Shown here piece after piece: positions 45,033 through 54,628 of a DNA stretch of 64,000 nucleotides; the stretch's first letter is position 1; the number at the start of each line of letters is the position of its first letter. The DNA lies in assembly GCA_947498455.1 (NCBI GenBank), contig CANMKK010000032.1:1-64000 (forward strand), read 5' to 3'. The notes below the pieces were generated by a model that saw only the letters and a program-made list of their open reading frames with translations, had not been told where the DNA came from and ran no database searches. A program made the translations under genes and the position numbers. Origin of the DNA: an uncultured Aquimarina sp. GTDB lineage: Bacteria > Bacteroidota > Bacteroidia > Flavobacteriales > Flavobacteriaceae.

Positions 45033-46487
45033 ATGGATTGGCTTCTGATAGTACAAATCTCTTATATACTCTTATTAATTTTAGTAGTTATAAGAGTTTT
45101 ATATGATACCAAAAGTAGCACTAAAGCATTGGCATACATTTTATTTATTGTGCTTGCCCCGTTTGTGGGTATATTATTTTATTTTTCCTTTGGTGTTAAT
45201 TACCGAAAAAGAAAACTCTATACAAAAAAAATTGTTCAAGATGAACCTCTTCGTAAAAGCATAAAAAATAAAATAGAAACTCATTATAGTTCCATTTTTA
45301 AAGTTGATTTGATTACGGATAAATATCAAAGCCTAATTGAATTTATTAGACGTTCTGGAAGCAGCCCAATTACATCAAACAATGAAGTAAAATTATTAGT
45401 TAATGGAGAAGAGAAATTTCCGCAATTACTAGAGGCATTAAAAAATGCAACCTCACATATTCATATAGAATATTATATTTATGAAGATGATTTTACAGGA
45501 AATCAAGTTGCAGATATTTTAATTAACAAGGCAAAACAAGGTGTTGAAGTACGTTTTATGTACGACGATTTTGGCAGTCATGATTTAGGGAAAGAATTTA
45601 TAAAAAAACTAAATGATGCAGGAGTTTTAACAGCCCCATTTTATGAAATAAAATGGTATGCTTTTGCCAGTAGGATGAACTACAGAAATCATAGGAAAAT
45701 TGCAATTATTGATGGGCGTGTTGGTTTTGTTGGAGGTATTAATATGAGTGATAAATATCGAAATGATCTAAATGAGGAGAATCATTTATTTTGGAGGGAT
45801 ACACATTTAATGATAAATGGTCCGGCAACCTCATATTTACAATATTTGTTTGTGTGCGATTGGAATTTTTGTAGTACAAAAGAGTTAAATTACAATGAAG
45901 TTTATTTTCCTAGCTTTAAAGAGCCAGAAACGATAAAAGAAGAAATACTACAAATTGCGGCATCAGGTCCAGATAGTCCTGAGCCTGTTATCTTCTATTC
46001 ATTGCTAAAAGCAATTGGTTCTGCTCAAAAAAGCATTTATATAACAAGCCCTTATTTTATACCCGAAGAAAGTATAATGAATGCCCTAATAGTTGCTATA
46101 CAAAGCGGTTTGGATGTAAAGATTATAATTCCGGGCGTATCAGATTCAAAAATGGTAAATGCCGCTGCAAGTTCTTATTACACAGAATTATTATCATATG
46201 GCGCTAAAATATATAAGTATAACAAAGGTTTTATACATGCTAAGACAATGATTATAGATGATGATTTAGCGGTAGTTGGTTCTGCAAATATGGATTATCG
46301 AAGTTTTGATTTAAATTTTGAAGTAAATGCGATGATATATAGTCAAAAAATTGCAAAACAGTTAAAAGATATTTTCAATAATGACTTAAAAGAATCTGAA
46401 CAAATTGATGCCGAAACTTGGCTAAATAGACCAAAACACATTCATTTATGGGAAAAGTTATTCAAATTATTATCACCATTTTTATGA
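45033..46487 (+). CDS. cls: Cardiolipin synthase (phospholipase D family)
   Basis: Two N-terminal membrane helices (1-60) precede two PLD catalytic halves. The HKD motifs are NHRKIAIIDGRVGFVGGIN and HAKTMIIDDDLAVVGSANMD. The protein joins two phosphatidylglycerol molecules to make cardiolipin in the inner membrane. Length (484 residues) is normal. It lies downstream of the HdeD-like gene and converges on a small membrane protein gene. Confidence 0.93.
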   Translation: MDWLLIVQISYILLLILVVIRVLYDTKSSTKALAYILFIVLAPFVGILFYFSFGVNYRKRKLYTKKIVQDEPLRKSIKNKIETHYSSIFKVDLITDKYQSLIEFIRRSGSSPITSNNEVKLLVNGEEKFPQLLEALKNATSHIHIEYYIYEDDFTGNQVADILINKAKQGVEVRFMYDDFGSHDLGKEFIKKLNDAGVLTAPFYEIKWYAFASRMNYRNHRKIAIIDGRVGFVGGINMSDKYRNDLNEENHLFWRDTHLMINGPATSYLQYLFVCDWNFCSTKELNYNEVYFPSFKEPETIKEEILQIAASGPDSPEPVIFYSLLKAIGSAQKSIYITSPYFIPEESIMNALIVAIQSGLDVKIIIPGVSDSKMVNAAASSYYTELLSYGAKIYKYNKGFIHAKTMIIDDDLAVVGSANMDYRSFDLNFEVNAMIYSQKIAKQLKDIFNNDLKESEQIDAETWLNRPKHIHLWEKLFKLLSPFL

Positions 46488-46494
46488 CTATAAT

Positions 46495-46833
46495 TTAAAA
46501 AAGTAAATCACCATAACCCCAAATTAATGTACCAATTAAACTAGTTAAACCAGAAATGATAAATATAGTTTCATGTAAAGGGTCTTTATTTTTTATAGTT
46601 TTTAACTTTTCATGTATATCCAGATCAGATTGTAATATGTTTTCTGCATCATTCTTTTTGAGATTAGATAATTGAAATTGAACAACAACCGAAATAAAAG
46701 TTAAAATGGAGCCAGACCTAGCAAACCAGTTACCAGTTGAATCTATTGAAATAATTGCAGACACAATACTAAACATAATTCCAAATAGTATTAGAAATAT
46801 AGATAATCTATATTTTTTCTTGTCTAACAACAT
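46495..46833 (-). CDS. Small membrane protein of unknown function
   Basis: A 112-residue product with about three hydrophobic helices (LSIFLILFGIMFSIVSAII, GSILTFISVVVQF, and a last one near IFIISGLTSLIGTLIWGYG) separated by a charged loop. No family is recognised. It converges with cls (7 bases between stops) and is divergent from the AI-2E family gene. Confidence 0.5.
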   Translation of the reverse strand: MLLDKKKYRLSIFLILFGIMFSIVSAIISIDSTGNWFARSGSILTFISVVVQFQLSNLKKNDAENILQSDLDIHEKLKTIKNKDPLHETIFIISGLTSLIGTLIWGYGDLLF

Positions 46834-46896
46834 ATAATTTTAGATGTACAATTAAAAAGTAAAATTAACAATATTCTTATTATAAAAAAACTAAAT

Positions 46897-47937
46897 ATGT
46901 ATATAGGTAACCTATCAAAATTCACACAAACTACCATTATTTTGATCATTATAATTATTGGTTTAGTGTATGGAAAAAGCCTTCTTTTGCCTTTAATTTT
47001 TGCTATCATTTTTTGGGTGTTAATGAGAAAGCTTAAATCTACAGTAAATAAAATTTCAGTATTTCGCAAATATGTACCTAATTGGATTAAAAACCTCTCG
47101 CTCTCAATTATAGTTATTGGCGCTATTTATTTTATCAGCTCTATAATTTCATCAAATATTGAGACTATTGTAGAAGGGTATGACACTTACGAGAAAAATT
47201 TTAAAATTTTACTTACTTCAATTAATGACACTTTAGGAATAGACATAAAAGACACCATCATAGGCGAAAAAGATATTAGCACTACTGTTAGTAGTTTGGT
47301 TGAAACCATAGCATCATCACTTACTAATATGTTAAGCAATGTATTTATGATTCTTCTATATATGTTATTTATATTTTTAGAAGAAAAGAACTTCTACCAA
47401 AAACTGAAATTAATCTTTACTGAAAATAATAAGTATCAAAGTGTTTCGACTACTTTAACAGAATTAGAAGAATCTGTCTCGAATTACTTAGGAGTAAAGA
47501 CCCTAGTGAGTTTAATTACTGGAATTCTGAGTACAATAGCACTATCTTTAATTGGTGTCGATGCACCTGTATTTTGGGGTTTAATTATTTTTATATTGAA
47601 TTATATACCAACCATAGGCTCATTAATAGGTACATTATTCCCTGCGGTTTTTTGCCTATTTCAATTTGCCGATATCACATCCAGTATTTTAACTTTAGTT
47701 ATTGTAGGATCAATACAATTGGTAATAGGAAACATATTAGAGCCAAAATTAGTAGGTAACTCTATGAATATTAGTGCTCTTGTTGCAATTGTAGCCCTTT
47801 CTTTTTGGGGGCTTATTTGGGGAACAACAGGTATGATCCTAAGCGTTCCCATTACGGTTATAATGGTGATTATTTTTTCCAAATTTGAAAATACCAGAGC
47901 CATGGCAATACTATTGTCTGATAAAGGAAATGTATAA
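46897..47937 (+). CDS. AI-2E-family transporter (TqsA/PerM-like)
   Basis: The 346-residue membrane protein has two N-terminal helices, a soluble loop (about 90-150) and a C-terminal bundle. It carries the conserved blocks NYIPTIGSLIGTLFPAVFCL and GNILEPKLVGNSMNISALVAIVALSFWGLIWG, diagnostic for the AI-2E transporter family. Members export or take up signals or small ions, and the real substrate is often unknown. Confidence 0.88.
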   Translation: MYIGNLSKFTQTTIILIIIIIGLVYGKSLLLPLIFAIIFWVLMRKLKSTVNKISVFRKYVPNWIKNLSLSIIVIGAIYFISSIISSNIETIVEGYDTYEKNFKILLTSINDTLGIDIKDTIIGEKDISTTVSSLVETIASSLTNMLSNVFMILLYMLFIFLEEKNFYQKLKLIFTENNKYQSVSTTLTELEESVSNYLGVKTLVSLITGILSTIALSLIGVDAPVFWGLIIFILNYIPTIGSLIGTLFPAVFCLFQFADITSSILTLVIVGSIQLVIGNILEPKLVGNSMNISALVAIVALSFWGLIWGTTGMILSVPITVIMVIIFSKFENTRAMAILLSDKGNV

Positions 47938-47979
47938 TGTGTCTATTTTTAATCTTAAAAAGTTATAAATACTAATAAT

Positions 47980-48789
47980 ATGGTTAATGATTTTGTCATA
48001 CAGAAACCTTCTAATGTTTATTTACAGAATTTAATCGATTATTATTATTTTATTGATGCTTCGGTAGAAGAACTGAATTTGAAAAGTGAAAACATGATTC
48101 CCCTGCCTAGAATTACGTTTAGGTATTTTTTTGACCATCCATTTTCAGTTACAAACTATACCTTAAATGAAACGGCTAAAGCGGATATAGTCATATCCAA
48201 AATATCTACAAATAAGATATCCATAAGACCGTTAACAAAAAGAGTTAAAATTCTTGGCGCACATATAAAGCCCTATGCCTTGGCTTTTTTTACCCATGAG
48301 AATGTTTCGAAACTCCCTTGGATTATTAAGACACCAGACCTTTTTGAACAAAGGGCAAAATCATTCAAGGAAAAAGTAGATAAGTGTTCCGCTCCTAAAG
48401 AAATGTTTGGAGAGGTTGAAAGTGCTTTTCTAGATACCATTTTAAGTAAAGATTTAAGTACAATCATCAAAGCAGTCGAGCTAATCGAAAAGAACAACGG
48501 AAACATTGAAATCTCGGAAGTTTCAAGAAATTTAGAAATTTCAAATCGAACACTTAGAAATCATTTCTACAGAAATATTGGTTGTTCCCCCAAAGAATAT
48601 ATTCACTTGTTAAAACTAAAGCAAACTGTTCATCAAATGAAAAATTATAATGATTCATTAACCTCAATATCTTACTCTCAAAACTATTCTGACCAAGCTC
48701 ATTTTACCAATTCTATAAAAAATATTACAGGATTAACTCCCAAAGAGATTCGTGAAAAAATACCCGATTTCCGATTCTTGCAATTTTAG
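47980..48789 (+). CDS. AraC-family transcriptional regulator
   Basis: An N-terminal ligand/dimer domain (DUF6597-like, about 1-150; starts VNDFVIQKPSNVYLQNLIDYYYFI) is followed by an AraC helix-turn-helix pair (about 165-265). The pair has ISEVSRNLEISNRTLRNHFYRNIGCSPKEYI and YSQNYSDQAHFTNSIKNITGLTPKEIR. It precedes the YceI-family gene by 47 bases and probably regulates it. A ruined copy of its 3' half lies at 49460-49593. Confidence 0.88.
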   Translation: MVNDFVIQKPSNVYLQNLIDYYYFIDASVEELNLKSENMIPLPRITFRYFFDHPFSVTNYTLNETAKADIVISKISTNKISIRPLTKRVKILGAHIKPYALAFFTHENVSKLPWIIKTPDLFEQRAKSFKEKVDKCSAPKEMFGEVESAFLDTILSKDLSTIIKAVELIEKNNGNIEISEVSRNLEISNRTLRNHFYRNIGCSPKEYIHLLKLKQTVHQMKNYNDSLTSISYSQNYSDQAHFTNSIKNITGLTPKEIREKIPDFRFLQF

Positions 48790-48836
48790 GGTTGTCATAA
48801 GTAATAGTTTTGTATCGTCTAATTAAATAATAAAAG

Positions 48837-49367
48837 ATGAAACAAATTATTATAGCAGTATTCATTTTAACAGCTGCCGTTAAAACAAGTGTTTACAGTC
48901 AAGTTAATGAAAAACCAAAAGTTTCCTTTACCGTTTCAAAAGTTTTTTGGAAAGTTAAAGGCAGTTTTAAAGAAGTTGAATATGATATACATTTTAATCC
49001 AAAGGATATAAAAAACTCTAAAATTTCTGGAAAGGTCAATATCTCAAGCATCCATACTTCTGACAAGAATAGGGACGAGCATATACAAGCGGATAAATGG
49101 TTTGATGCAGCTAAATATCCTGCCATAAACATATCAAGCTTAAAAATTGAATATGTAAGTGATATGCAATACAAGGGTTTGTTCGATATTTCTATAAAAG
49201 GAATTTCAAAAGAAGAATCGATTCCATTTAAAATTGTAGAACAAAACAAATCAAAGTACTTTGTTTGTGACTTTACTATATCATTAAAAGATTATGATAT
49301 AGGCGGAGGAGCAGTGAGCCATGTTGTAGGTGATGAAGTCGAAGTATCATTACATATACCTATTTAA
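48837..49367 (+). CDS. YceI-family lipid-binding-like protein
   Basis: A signal peptide (MKQIIIAVFILTAAVKTSVYSQ) is followed by a YceI lipocalin-like beta barrel of about 150 residues: VSFTVSKVFWKVKGSF, NVDI-type SGKVNISSIHTSDKNRDEHIQADKWFDAAKYPAI, then YKGLFDISIKGISKEESIPF. The family binds isoprenoid-type lipids in the periplasm. It sits directly after the AraC gene. Confidence 0.88.
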   Translation: MKQIIIAVFILTAAVKTSVYSQVNEKPKVSFTVSKVFWKVKGSFKEVEYDIHFNPKDIKNSKISGKVNISSIHTSDKNRDEHIQADKWFDAAKYPAINISSLKIEYVSDMQYKGLFDISIKGISKEESIPFKIVEQNKSKYFVCDFTISLKDYDIGGGAVSHVVGDEVEVSLHIPI

Positions 49368-49459
49368 ACAAAAATCATTTTTGAATTCACTTTACGTTTT
49401 TATTTAACCATATATTCCGAATATACGGTTGTTATAACTACTATAGGCAGTCCAGCGAA

Positions 49460-49593
49460 AAAAAAGAACATCGGGAACATTGAAATTTGGAACCGAACGC
49501 TTAGAAATCATTGCTACAGAAATATATTGATTGCTCCCCCAAAGAGATTCGTGAAAAAATACCCGATTTCCGATTCTTGCAATTTTAGGGTCA
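49460..49593 (+). pseudogene. Decayed partial copy of the AraC gene 3' end
   Basis: The stretch matches 48490-48789 with two internal deletions, each between short direct repeats (GAAAT and CCCAAAGA). It keeps the last 55 bases, including CCGATTTCCGATTCTTGC and the stop. It cannot encode a protein. It sits just before the monooxygenase gene, as the intact AraC gene sits just before yceI, suggesting an old duplication of a regulator-plus-target unit. Confidence 0.85.
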
Positions 49594-49637
49594 TTATAAA
49601 TCTTAATTTCGTTTTAAATTAAAAACAATAAATAATT

Positions 49638-50006
49638 ATGAAAATCAAAGAATTAGATGAATTGGTAAGTTTAAATCAACAATTCAAATCAAACGAAGAT
49701 GGTACAATTGTGTTGATAAATGTATTTAACATTGACCCTGCCGATGAAGAGGCGTTGTTGGAGGCTTGGTCTGCAGATGCAGCTTTTTTAAAAACACAAC
49801 CAGGTTACATCTCTACTCAGATGCATAAAGGTATTGGCGGAAGTGGATGTTATATTAACTATGCTATATGGGAAGATCTCGAAAGTTTTAGTACAGCTTT
49901 CGCTACACCAGAATTTCAAGCATTGCTTAGAGCATATCCAGAAAGCGCTATTGCAGCACCACATCTGTTTAAAAAACTTGCTGTAAAAGGACATTGTGTG
50001 TCATAA
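49638..50006 (+). CDS. Antibiotic-biosynthesis-monooxygenase (ABM)-like protein
   Basis: The 122-residue protein has the ferredoxin-like ABM fold: VLINVFNIDPADEEALLEAW, then FLKTQPGYISTQMHK, then YAIWEDLESFSTAFATPEFQ. Small monooxygenases of this type act on quinones or polyphenols, often as dimers, but many are uncharacterised. The upstream AraC remnant suggests that the gene was once under an AraC regulator. Confidence 0.78.
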   Translation: MKIKELDELVSLNQQFKSNEDGTIVLINVFNIDPADEEALLEAWSADAAFLKTQPGYISTQMHKGIGGSGCYINYAIWEDLESFSTAFATPEFQALLRAYPESAIAAPHLFKKLAVKGHCVS

Positions 50007-50113
50007 TGAAGAGCTTCTATAGGAGTGGCTTAACCTCAAATTAATCAGTTAATTATTCAATATGAATTGTTTTCTGCACAAAATCAAACGCACATATTTT
50101 GTATTTAGAAGAA

Positions 50114-50138
50114 ACAACCTAAAGAACATTTAGGTTGT
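50114..50138 (+). terminator. Perfect hairpin (10-bp stem)
   Basis: ACAACCTAAA pairs exactly with TTTAGGTTGT over a five-base loop. There is no T run, so it may act together with the next hairpin. Confidence 0.5.
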
Positions 50139-50152
50139 ACACAGATACATCG

Positions 50153-50184
50153 AAACGGAGCTGTAATAACGGCTTCGTTTTTTA
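50153..50184 (+). terminator. Terminator hairpin with T run
   Basis: AAACGGAGC at 50153-50161 pairs with GCTTCGTTT at 50172-50180 (one wobble), followed by T. It probably ends transcription from the ABM gene. Confidence 0.65.
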
Positions 50185-50471
50185 TTTGTGTTTAAAATCG
50201 GTTATACCATTTGTCATTTGAATTTACCGTAATAAAATGTTCTTTTTTGTGCCTCAATTTCAGAATAAAATAAACCGTAGCGCAGCTATGCTAAATTTTT
50301 CTTCTTCATTTAAACAAAAAAATCTTTATTTTCTTTTCCAGTAAATTCAAACAACAACAGGTATTATTTAAAAAAGGCAATTATTAATAACCATTATAAA
50401 TCAATACACCTATATAAGAGAATTTAATTAACTTGGTGTTTTTATCAATACTTAAACAAAAAATACGTTAA

Positions 50472-51740
50472 ATGTCTTATTCTCAAAATCTTTTAGAATT
50501 TATTGATGTAAGTTCAACGGCATTCCACGCTGTAGAAAATTTGAAAAATGAATTATTTGAGCAAAATTATCAAGAATTAAAGGAAGAAGCCAATTGGTCA
50601 TTAGAAAAAGGAGGGAAGTATTTTGTTACAAGAGCCGAAGGATCTATTATTATATTCCAAACACCTAAAAAATGGACAAATAACTATGCATTTTCTATTA
50701 TAGGAGCGCATACGGATTCTCCCTGTCTAAAAATAAAGAATAATCCTATTTCAACAAAAGAAGGCTATCAATTATTAAATGTTGAAATATATGGAGGTGT
50801 TTTATTGACGAGTTGGTTTGACAAAGACTTATATTTTGGTGGGCGATTGATTATTGAAAATGAAAATGGACAGTTAGAGCAAAAAACAATTAAAATAGAA
50901 AAAAGAGTACGCATACCTCGCTTAGCTATACATCTAGATAGAGAAGTAAATAAAGAGGGGTTTAAACCAAACCCACAAGAACATATGTTTCCTATTATTG
51001 GGCTTAATAAGGAGCTGCAATTTGAAGATTGGATTAAAAAAGAAATAGGCATTTCTGGAACTATACTTAGTTGGGATTTATTTTTATTTGATGCTGAAAA
51101 ATCAAGTTTAGGGGGTATCAATAATGAGTTTGTTTTTGCTCCTAGATTAGATAATTTAGCAAGTGTTCATGCATCTTTCGAGGCTTTAAAGATGTCCGAA
51201 CCTCAAAACGATAAAGTACAAATTGCTGCATATTTTCAGCACGAAGAAATCGGTTCAGAATCACAGAATGGAGCTGGTTCTAACTTTTTGGAAGCTACTT
51301 TAAAACGTATTCATGGACATATTTCTTCAAACGAAGCAACTTATTTTCAGACCATAGCACGTTCATTTTTTATATCAGCAGATATGGCTCACGCGGTACA
51401 CCCTAATTATTCTGGCAAGCATGATAGCAATCACAAACCACAGCTTGGTGCTGGACCCGTAATAAAAAGTAATGCCAACATGCGATATGCTACTGATGCT
51501 TTTTCGATAGCTAAGTTTAAGCAGTGGTGTAAAAAAGCAAATGTTCCTTTTCAAGATTTTTGTAGCCGAAATGATATAGGCTGTGGTTCTACCATTGGTC
51601 CTATGACTGCGGCTAAAATAGGTATACCGACTATAGATATTGGAAATCCAATGTTATCCATGCATAGTATTAGGGAAATGTGTAATGCTCAAGATCACGA
51701 TTTTATCATAAAAGTATTTACTGAATTTTATAAAAGCTAA
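50472..51740 (+). CDS. apeB: M18-family aspartyl aminopeptidase
   Basis: The 422-residue enzyme has the M18 metal-binding wording: GAHTDSPCLKIK (His and Asp near residue 80), HEEIGSESQNGAGS (the catalytic Glu pair), SADMAHAVHPNYSGKHD and GCGSTIGPMTAAKIGIPTIDIG near the C-terminus. It removes N-terminal acidic residues from peptides in the cytoplasm. Length is normal. The gene stands alone. Confidence 0.92.
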   Translation: MSYSQNLLEFIDVSSTAFHAVENLKNELFEQNYQELKEEANWSLEKGGKYFVTRAEGSIIIFQTPKKWTNNYAFSIIGAHTDSPCLKIKNNPISTKEGYQLLNVEIYGGVLLTSWFDKDLYFGGRLIIENENGQLEQKTIKIEKRVRIPRLAIHLDREVNKEGFKPNPQEHMFPIIGLNKELQFEDWIKKEIGISGTILSWDLFLFDAEKSSLGGINNEFVFAPRLDNLASVHASFEALKMSEPQNDKVQIAAYFQHEEIGSESQNGAGSNFLEATLKRIHGHISSNEATYFQTIARSFFISADMAHAVHPNYSGKHDSNHKPQLGAGPVIKSNANMRYATDAFSIAKFKQWCKKANVPFQDFCSRNDIGCGSTIGPMTAAKIGIPTIDIGNPMLSMHSIREMCNAQDHDFIIKVFTEFYKS

Positions 51741-51972
51741 GCTTTCATTCAGCATTTCAGAGCATTTCTATAAAATAAGAAGATCTATTCGCCGTTTTAC
51801 TCATATTACATTTTTGTACTCAGTAGTATTTTAAATTACTGATTGTTAGTATTTTGAATGTTAAAATATGAATTTGAAAATGATTTTTAATTTATACTTT
51901 TGCACACCATTGATTTGTACCATAGTAAATCATATTTTTTATTTTTAAATCGTAATCTTTAAAAAAGAACTT

Positions 51973-54237
51973 TTACTTAGCAATAGGTGCTTCCATGCAA
52001 TGTTCAGGTATTCCAAATCCATCTATTAAAACCTCTATATGTGGTCGCAATTCTGTAGATAATCGTTCTACACGTTGACGTAGTGCTTTCGACTTCGTTC
52101 CACTAATATAGCCTTGTTCTAAATACCAAGAAGCGTCTTTCCGCAATTCATGCAATGCATATAAAACGCCTAATTTTTGAAATAACAATCTGTTTTTTTT
52201 ATCTTTAATGGTATCCGTAAAGTCTACAAAAGTAGTATAGGCCAATTCTACACTATATGCTTTTCCTAAGGTCAGCAAATGTGTTTGTACCTTTAAAAAA
52301 GCTTGATATGATGGAATTCCTTTTTTTACATAATCTCTAATGCGCATAGCAATTGAATATGTAAGCCTTCTTGTTCGATAATCAAAAGCATGTTTATGAA
52401 ATTTCACACTATATAAATGATCTTTGTCTACATTATTAGTGTATACAGGGTTAATCGTACTTAATTTATCTTCAATTCTTGCACCTAAGAATTTAAGGAC
52501 AGCCGTAAAACCGGCACTATTAAATTCTGAATTAAATTCAGACAAGACTCCCTTAGCGGCCAATTGTAATAATACATGGTTATCACCTTCAAAGGTTGTA
52601 AATATATCAACATCACCTTTTAGATCAGTGATTTGATTTTCCATCAAATATCCTTTTCCGCCGCAGGCTTCTCGACATTCTTGTATGGTATTATTAGCAA
52701 ACCATGTAATGATGGATTTAAGTCCGGCTACTTGAGTTTCTATTTTTCGCTTGTCCAACACCGTTGTATCACTATATTCCTTCATTATATGTGTGAGTGT
52801 AACATCATATACATAACAACTAGCAATTGCTGGAGTTAAACGTAACTGGTGGCTTGGATAATCCATTAATAAGTCCTCCTGTACCTTTATACTATCATTA
52901 AATTGTCTTCTTTTTAGTGCATGTTTTACTGCAATAGCTAAAGCTTTTTTGGCACCACCAAGTCCTGCACGAGCAACACAAATTCTACCTCCAACCAACG
53001 TGCCTAACATGGTAAAAAAACGTTTGCTTGGATTTTCTATATCAGAATGGTAGGTTCCGTCTGATTTAATATCACCATATTTATTTAATAAATTCTCTCT
53101 AGGAACTCGTACTTGATGAAACCAAATTTTACCATTATCTACACCATTAAGCCCCAGTTTGTATCCATTGTCTTCGATTGTAACACCAGGAATCAGTTTG
53201 TGTTCTGCATCACGAATAGTAACTAAAATGGCATGAACACCATGGTTTTTTCCATCTACAATTAATTGTGCAAATACAGAAGCCATGGATGAATGCAATG
53301 CATTTCCTATATATTCTTTGTTATCATCTTTCCCTGGTGTGTGAATAATAATACTGTCTGTTTCCTTGTCATAAGTTGCCGTAGTTTTAACACCTCTTAC
53401 ATTGGATCCATGTCCCGTTTCAGTCATAGCAAAACAACCTAAAAGTTTGGCTTTTCCGGTTTCAGATAGATAGGCATCGTGATGTTTTTTAGTACCTAAT
53501 TTTTGAATACTCCCTCCAAAAAGTCCAAATTGCACACCAAATTTCACAGCCATACTGCCATCTACATACATCATGTTTTCAAAAATAGCGGCATATGCAG
53601 ACATATTCTCAGTTCCTCCATAAAGTTTAGGGTACGCCATGGCACCATATCCTTTTTGAGCCAAAAATTCTACTTGTGCTAATACATGTGCTCTAAACTT
53701 TTCCTTATCTCTTTTGACAGACCAATTAAAAATAGGGTCTTTTAATACATTTCTAAAGACATCTATAACAGAAGCATTGTCTCCCTTTAGTATGTTATCT
53801 ATTTCAATGGGGTTGTAATAATTAGAAGTAACTTCTTTTACAATCTCTATTTCAAATAAGTGGTTATAATGGTTTGGTTGAATACCAAGGTTAATTTCAA
53901 TATCTTTTAAATGTGTATTGAACGGGCATTCAGTAAAATGATGACATATCATTTTTTGACTAAAGGTAGAAAGCGGATAAGTGTCGCTTTCTACTAACTT
54001 TATTGTTGAATTAGAAATTACTTTTTTCCAATTCTTAAGTTTTTGATAGGTGGGTGGTTTTTTTTTATCTAAACATTTAATAAGATAATTGTGATCTTCT
54101 TTTTTAAGTGTATCATCTTGTTCGATTGCTTTTTTTACCACTGAAATTTCAGAATATGATAATAAATCATCAGACCAAATCACATAAAGGAAAGGGATAT
54201 ATTGTAAAATACCAGAAGAATAAATTTGTGTTTCCAT
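51973..54237 (-). CDS. Acyl-CoA oxidase/dehydrogenase-like flavoenzyme
   Basis: The 754-residue protein has an acyl-CoA dehydrogenase fold extended to acyl-CoA oxidase size. Key blocks are GCFAMTETGHGSNVRGVKTTATYD (FAD/substrate middle domain), GVTIEDNGYKLGLNGVDNGKIWFHQVRVP, the helical domain with ARAGLGGAKKALAIAVKHALKRRQF, and CGGKGYLMENQI. The last 150 residues match the extra oxidase C-terminal domain. It should start beta-oxidation of an acyl-CoA, likely passing electrons to oxygen. It stands alone on the minus strand and has no peroxisomal signal, as expected. Confidence 0.85.
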   Translation of the reverse strand: METQIYSSGILQYIPFLYVIWSDDLLSYSEISVVKKAIEQDDTLKKEDHNYLIKCLDKKKPPTYQKLKNWKKVISNSTIKLVESDTYPLSTFSQKMICHHFTECPFNTHLKDIEINLGIQPNHYNHLFEIEIVKEVTSNYYNPIEIDNILKGDNASVIDVFRNVLKDPIFNWSVKRDKEKFRAHVLAQVEFLAQKGYGAMAYPKLYGGTENMSAYAAIFENMMYVDGSMAVKFGVQFGLFGGSIQKLGTKKHHDAYLSETGKAKLLGCFAMTETGHGSNVRGVKTTATYDKETDSIIIHTPGKDDNKEYIGNALHSSMASVFAQLIVDGKNHGVHAILVTIRDAEHKLIPGVTIEDNGYKLGLNGVDNGKIWFHQVRVPRENLLNKYGDIKSDGTYHSDIENPSKRFFTMLGTLVGGRICVARAGLGGAKKALAIAVKHALKRRQFNDSIKVQEDLLMDYPSHQLRLTPAIASCYVYDVTLTHIMKEYSDTTVLDKRKIETQVAGLKSIITWFANNTIQECREACGGKGYLMENQITDLKGDVDIFTTFEGDNHVLLQLAAKGVLSEFNSEFNSAGFTAVLKFLGARIEDKLSTINPVYTNNVDKDHLYSVKFHKHAFDYRTRRLTYSIAMRIRDYVKKGIPSYQAFLKVQTHLLTLGKAYSVELAYTTFVDFTDTIKDKKNRLLFQKLGVLYALHELRKDASWYLEQGYISGTKSKALRQRVERLSTELRPHIEVLIDGFGIPEHCMEAPIAK

Positions 54238-54628
54238 AAAATGAATTTACAATAAATAGCATAAATATATGCTAGAAAAAATGATAAATTGATAGTGATT
54301 ACTGCAAAAACAGCACGAAATATCCAATTGTCATCGACGTTGTAGAAAAACATCTTAGACATAATCTGTCGATATAATATGCTGTCTCGTAGTTATATAT
54401 TATATTCAATAGACAGTATCCTTAGTTTGGTCAAAAGCAAAGTTCTTTTATCATATTTTACTACTAAAAAATCTTTTCTAAAAGTTTCTTCTATAGTTGT
54501 AATGAAACACTTTTTAAACGATGATATAGGAGGGAAGTGTAATGTGTATGGAATGGTATTTCTAGCGATTTATATAATAAATTACTCTTTAAGTTGCTTA
54601 CATTTATTCTACTTAACTTAATATACTT
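54238..54628. other. Intergenic stretch with third-type dispersed repeat
   Basis: Apart from the repeat at 54476-54570, nothing is recognised. An 80-codon open frame at 54379-54621 is not counted as a gene because it runs through the repeat and reads like random hydrophobic sequence. Confidence 0.4.
54476..54570 (+). repeat. TTCTAAAAGTTTCTT-type dispersed repeat, copy 1
   Basis: Shares TTCTAAAAGTTTCTT, TGTAATG and GTGTATGGAAT in the same order and spacing with 62189-62280, and the last part with 56046-56090. The copies are quite diverged. Confidence 0.5.

Larger units (their letters stand above)
50007..50471. other. Intergenic stretch with two hairpins
   Basis: No gene is seen. A hairpin at 50114-50138 and a terminator at 50153-50184 lie in the first 180 bases. 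The remaining 290 bases are AT-rich without pattern. Confidence 0.5.

Noticed and set aside
54379..54621. 80-codon open frame before the Crp-like gene
   Set aside because: It runs through a dispersed repeat, and its product looks like translated AT-rich intergenic DNA.
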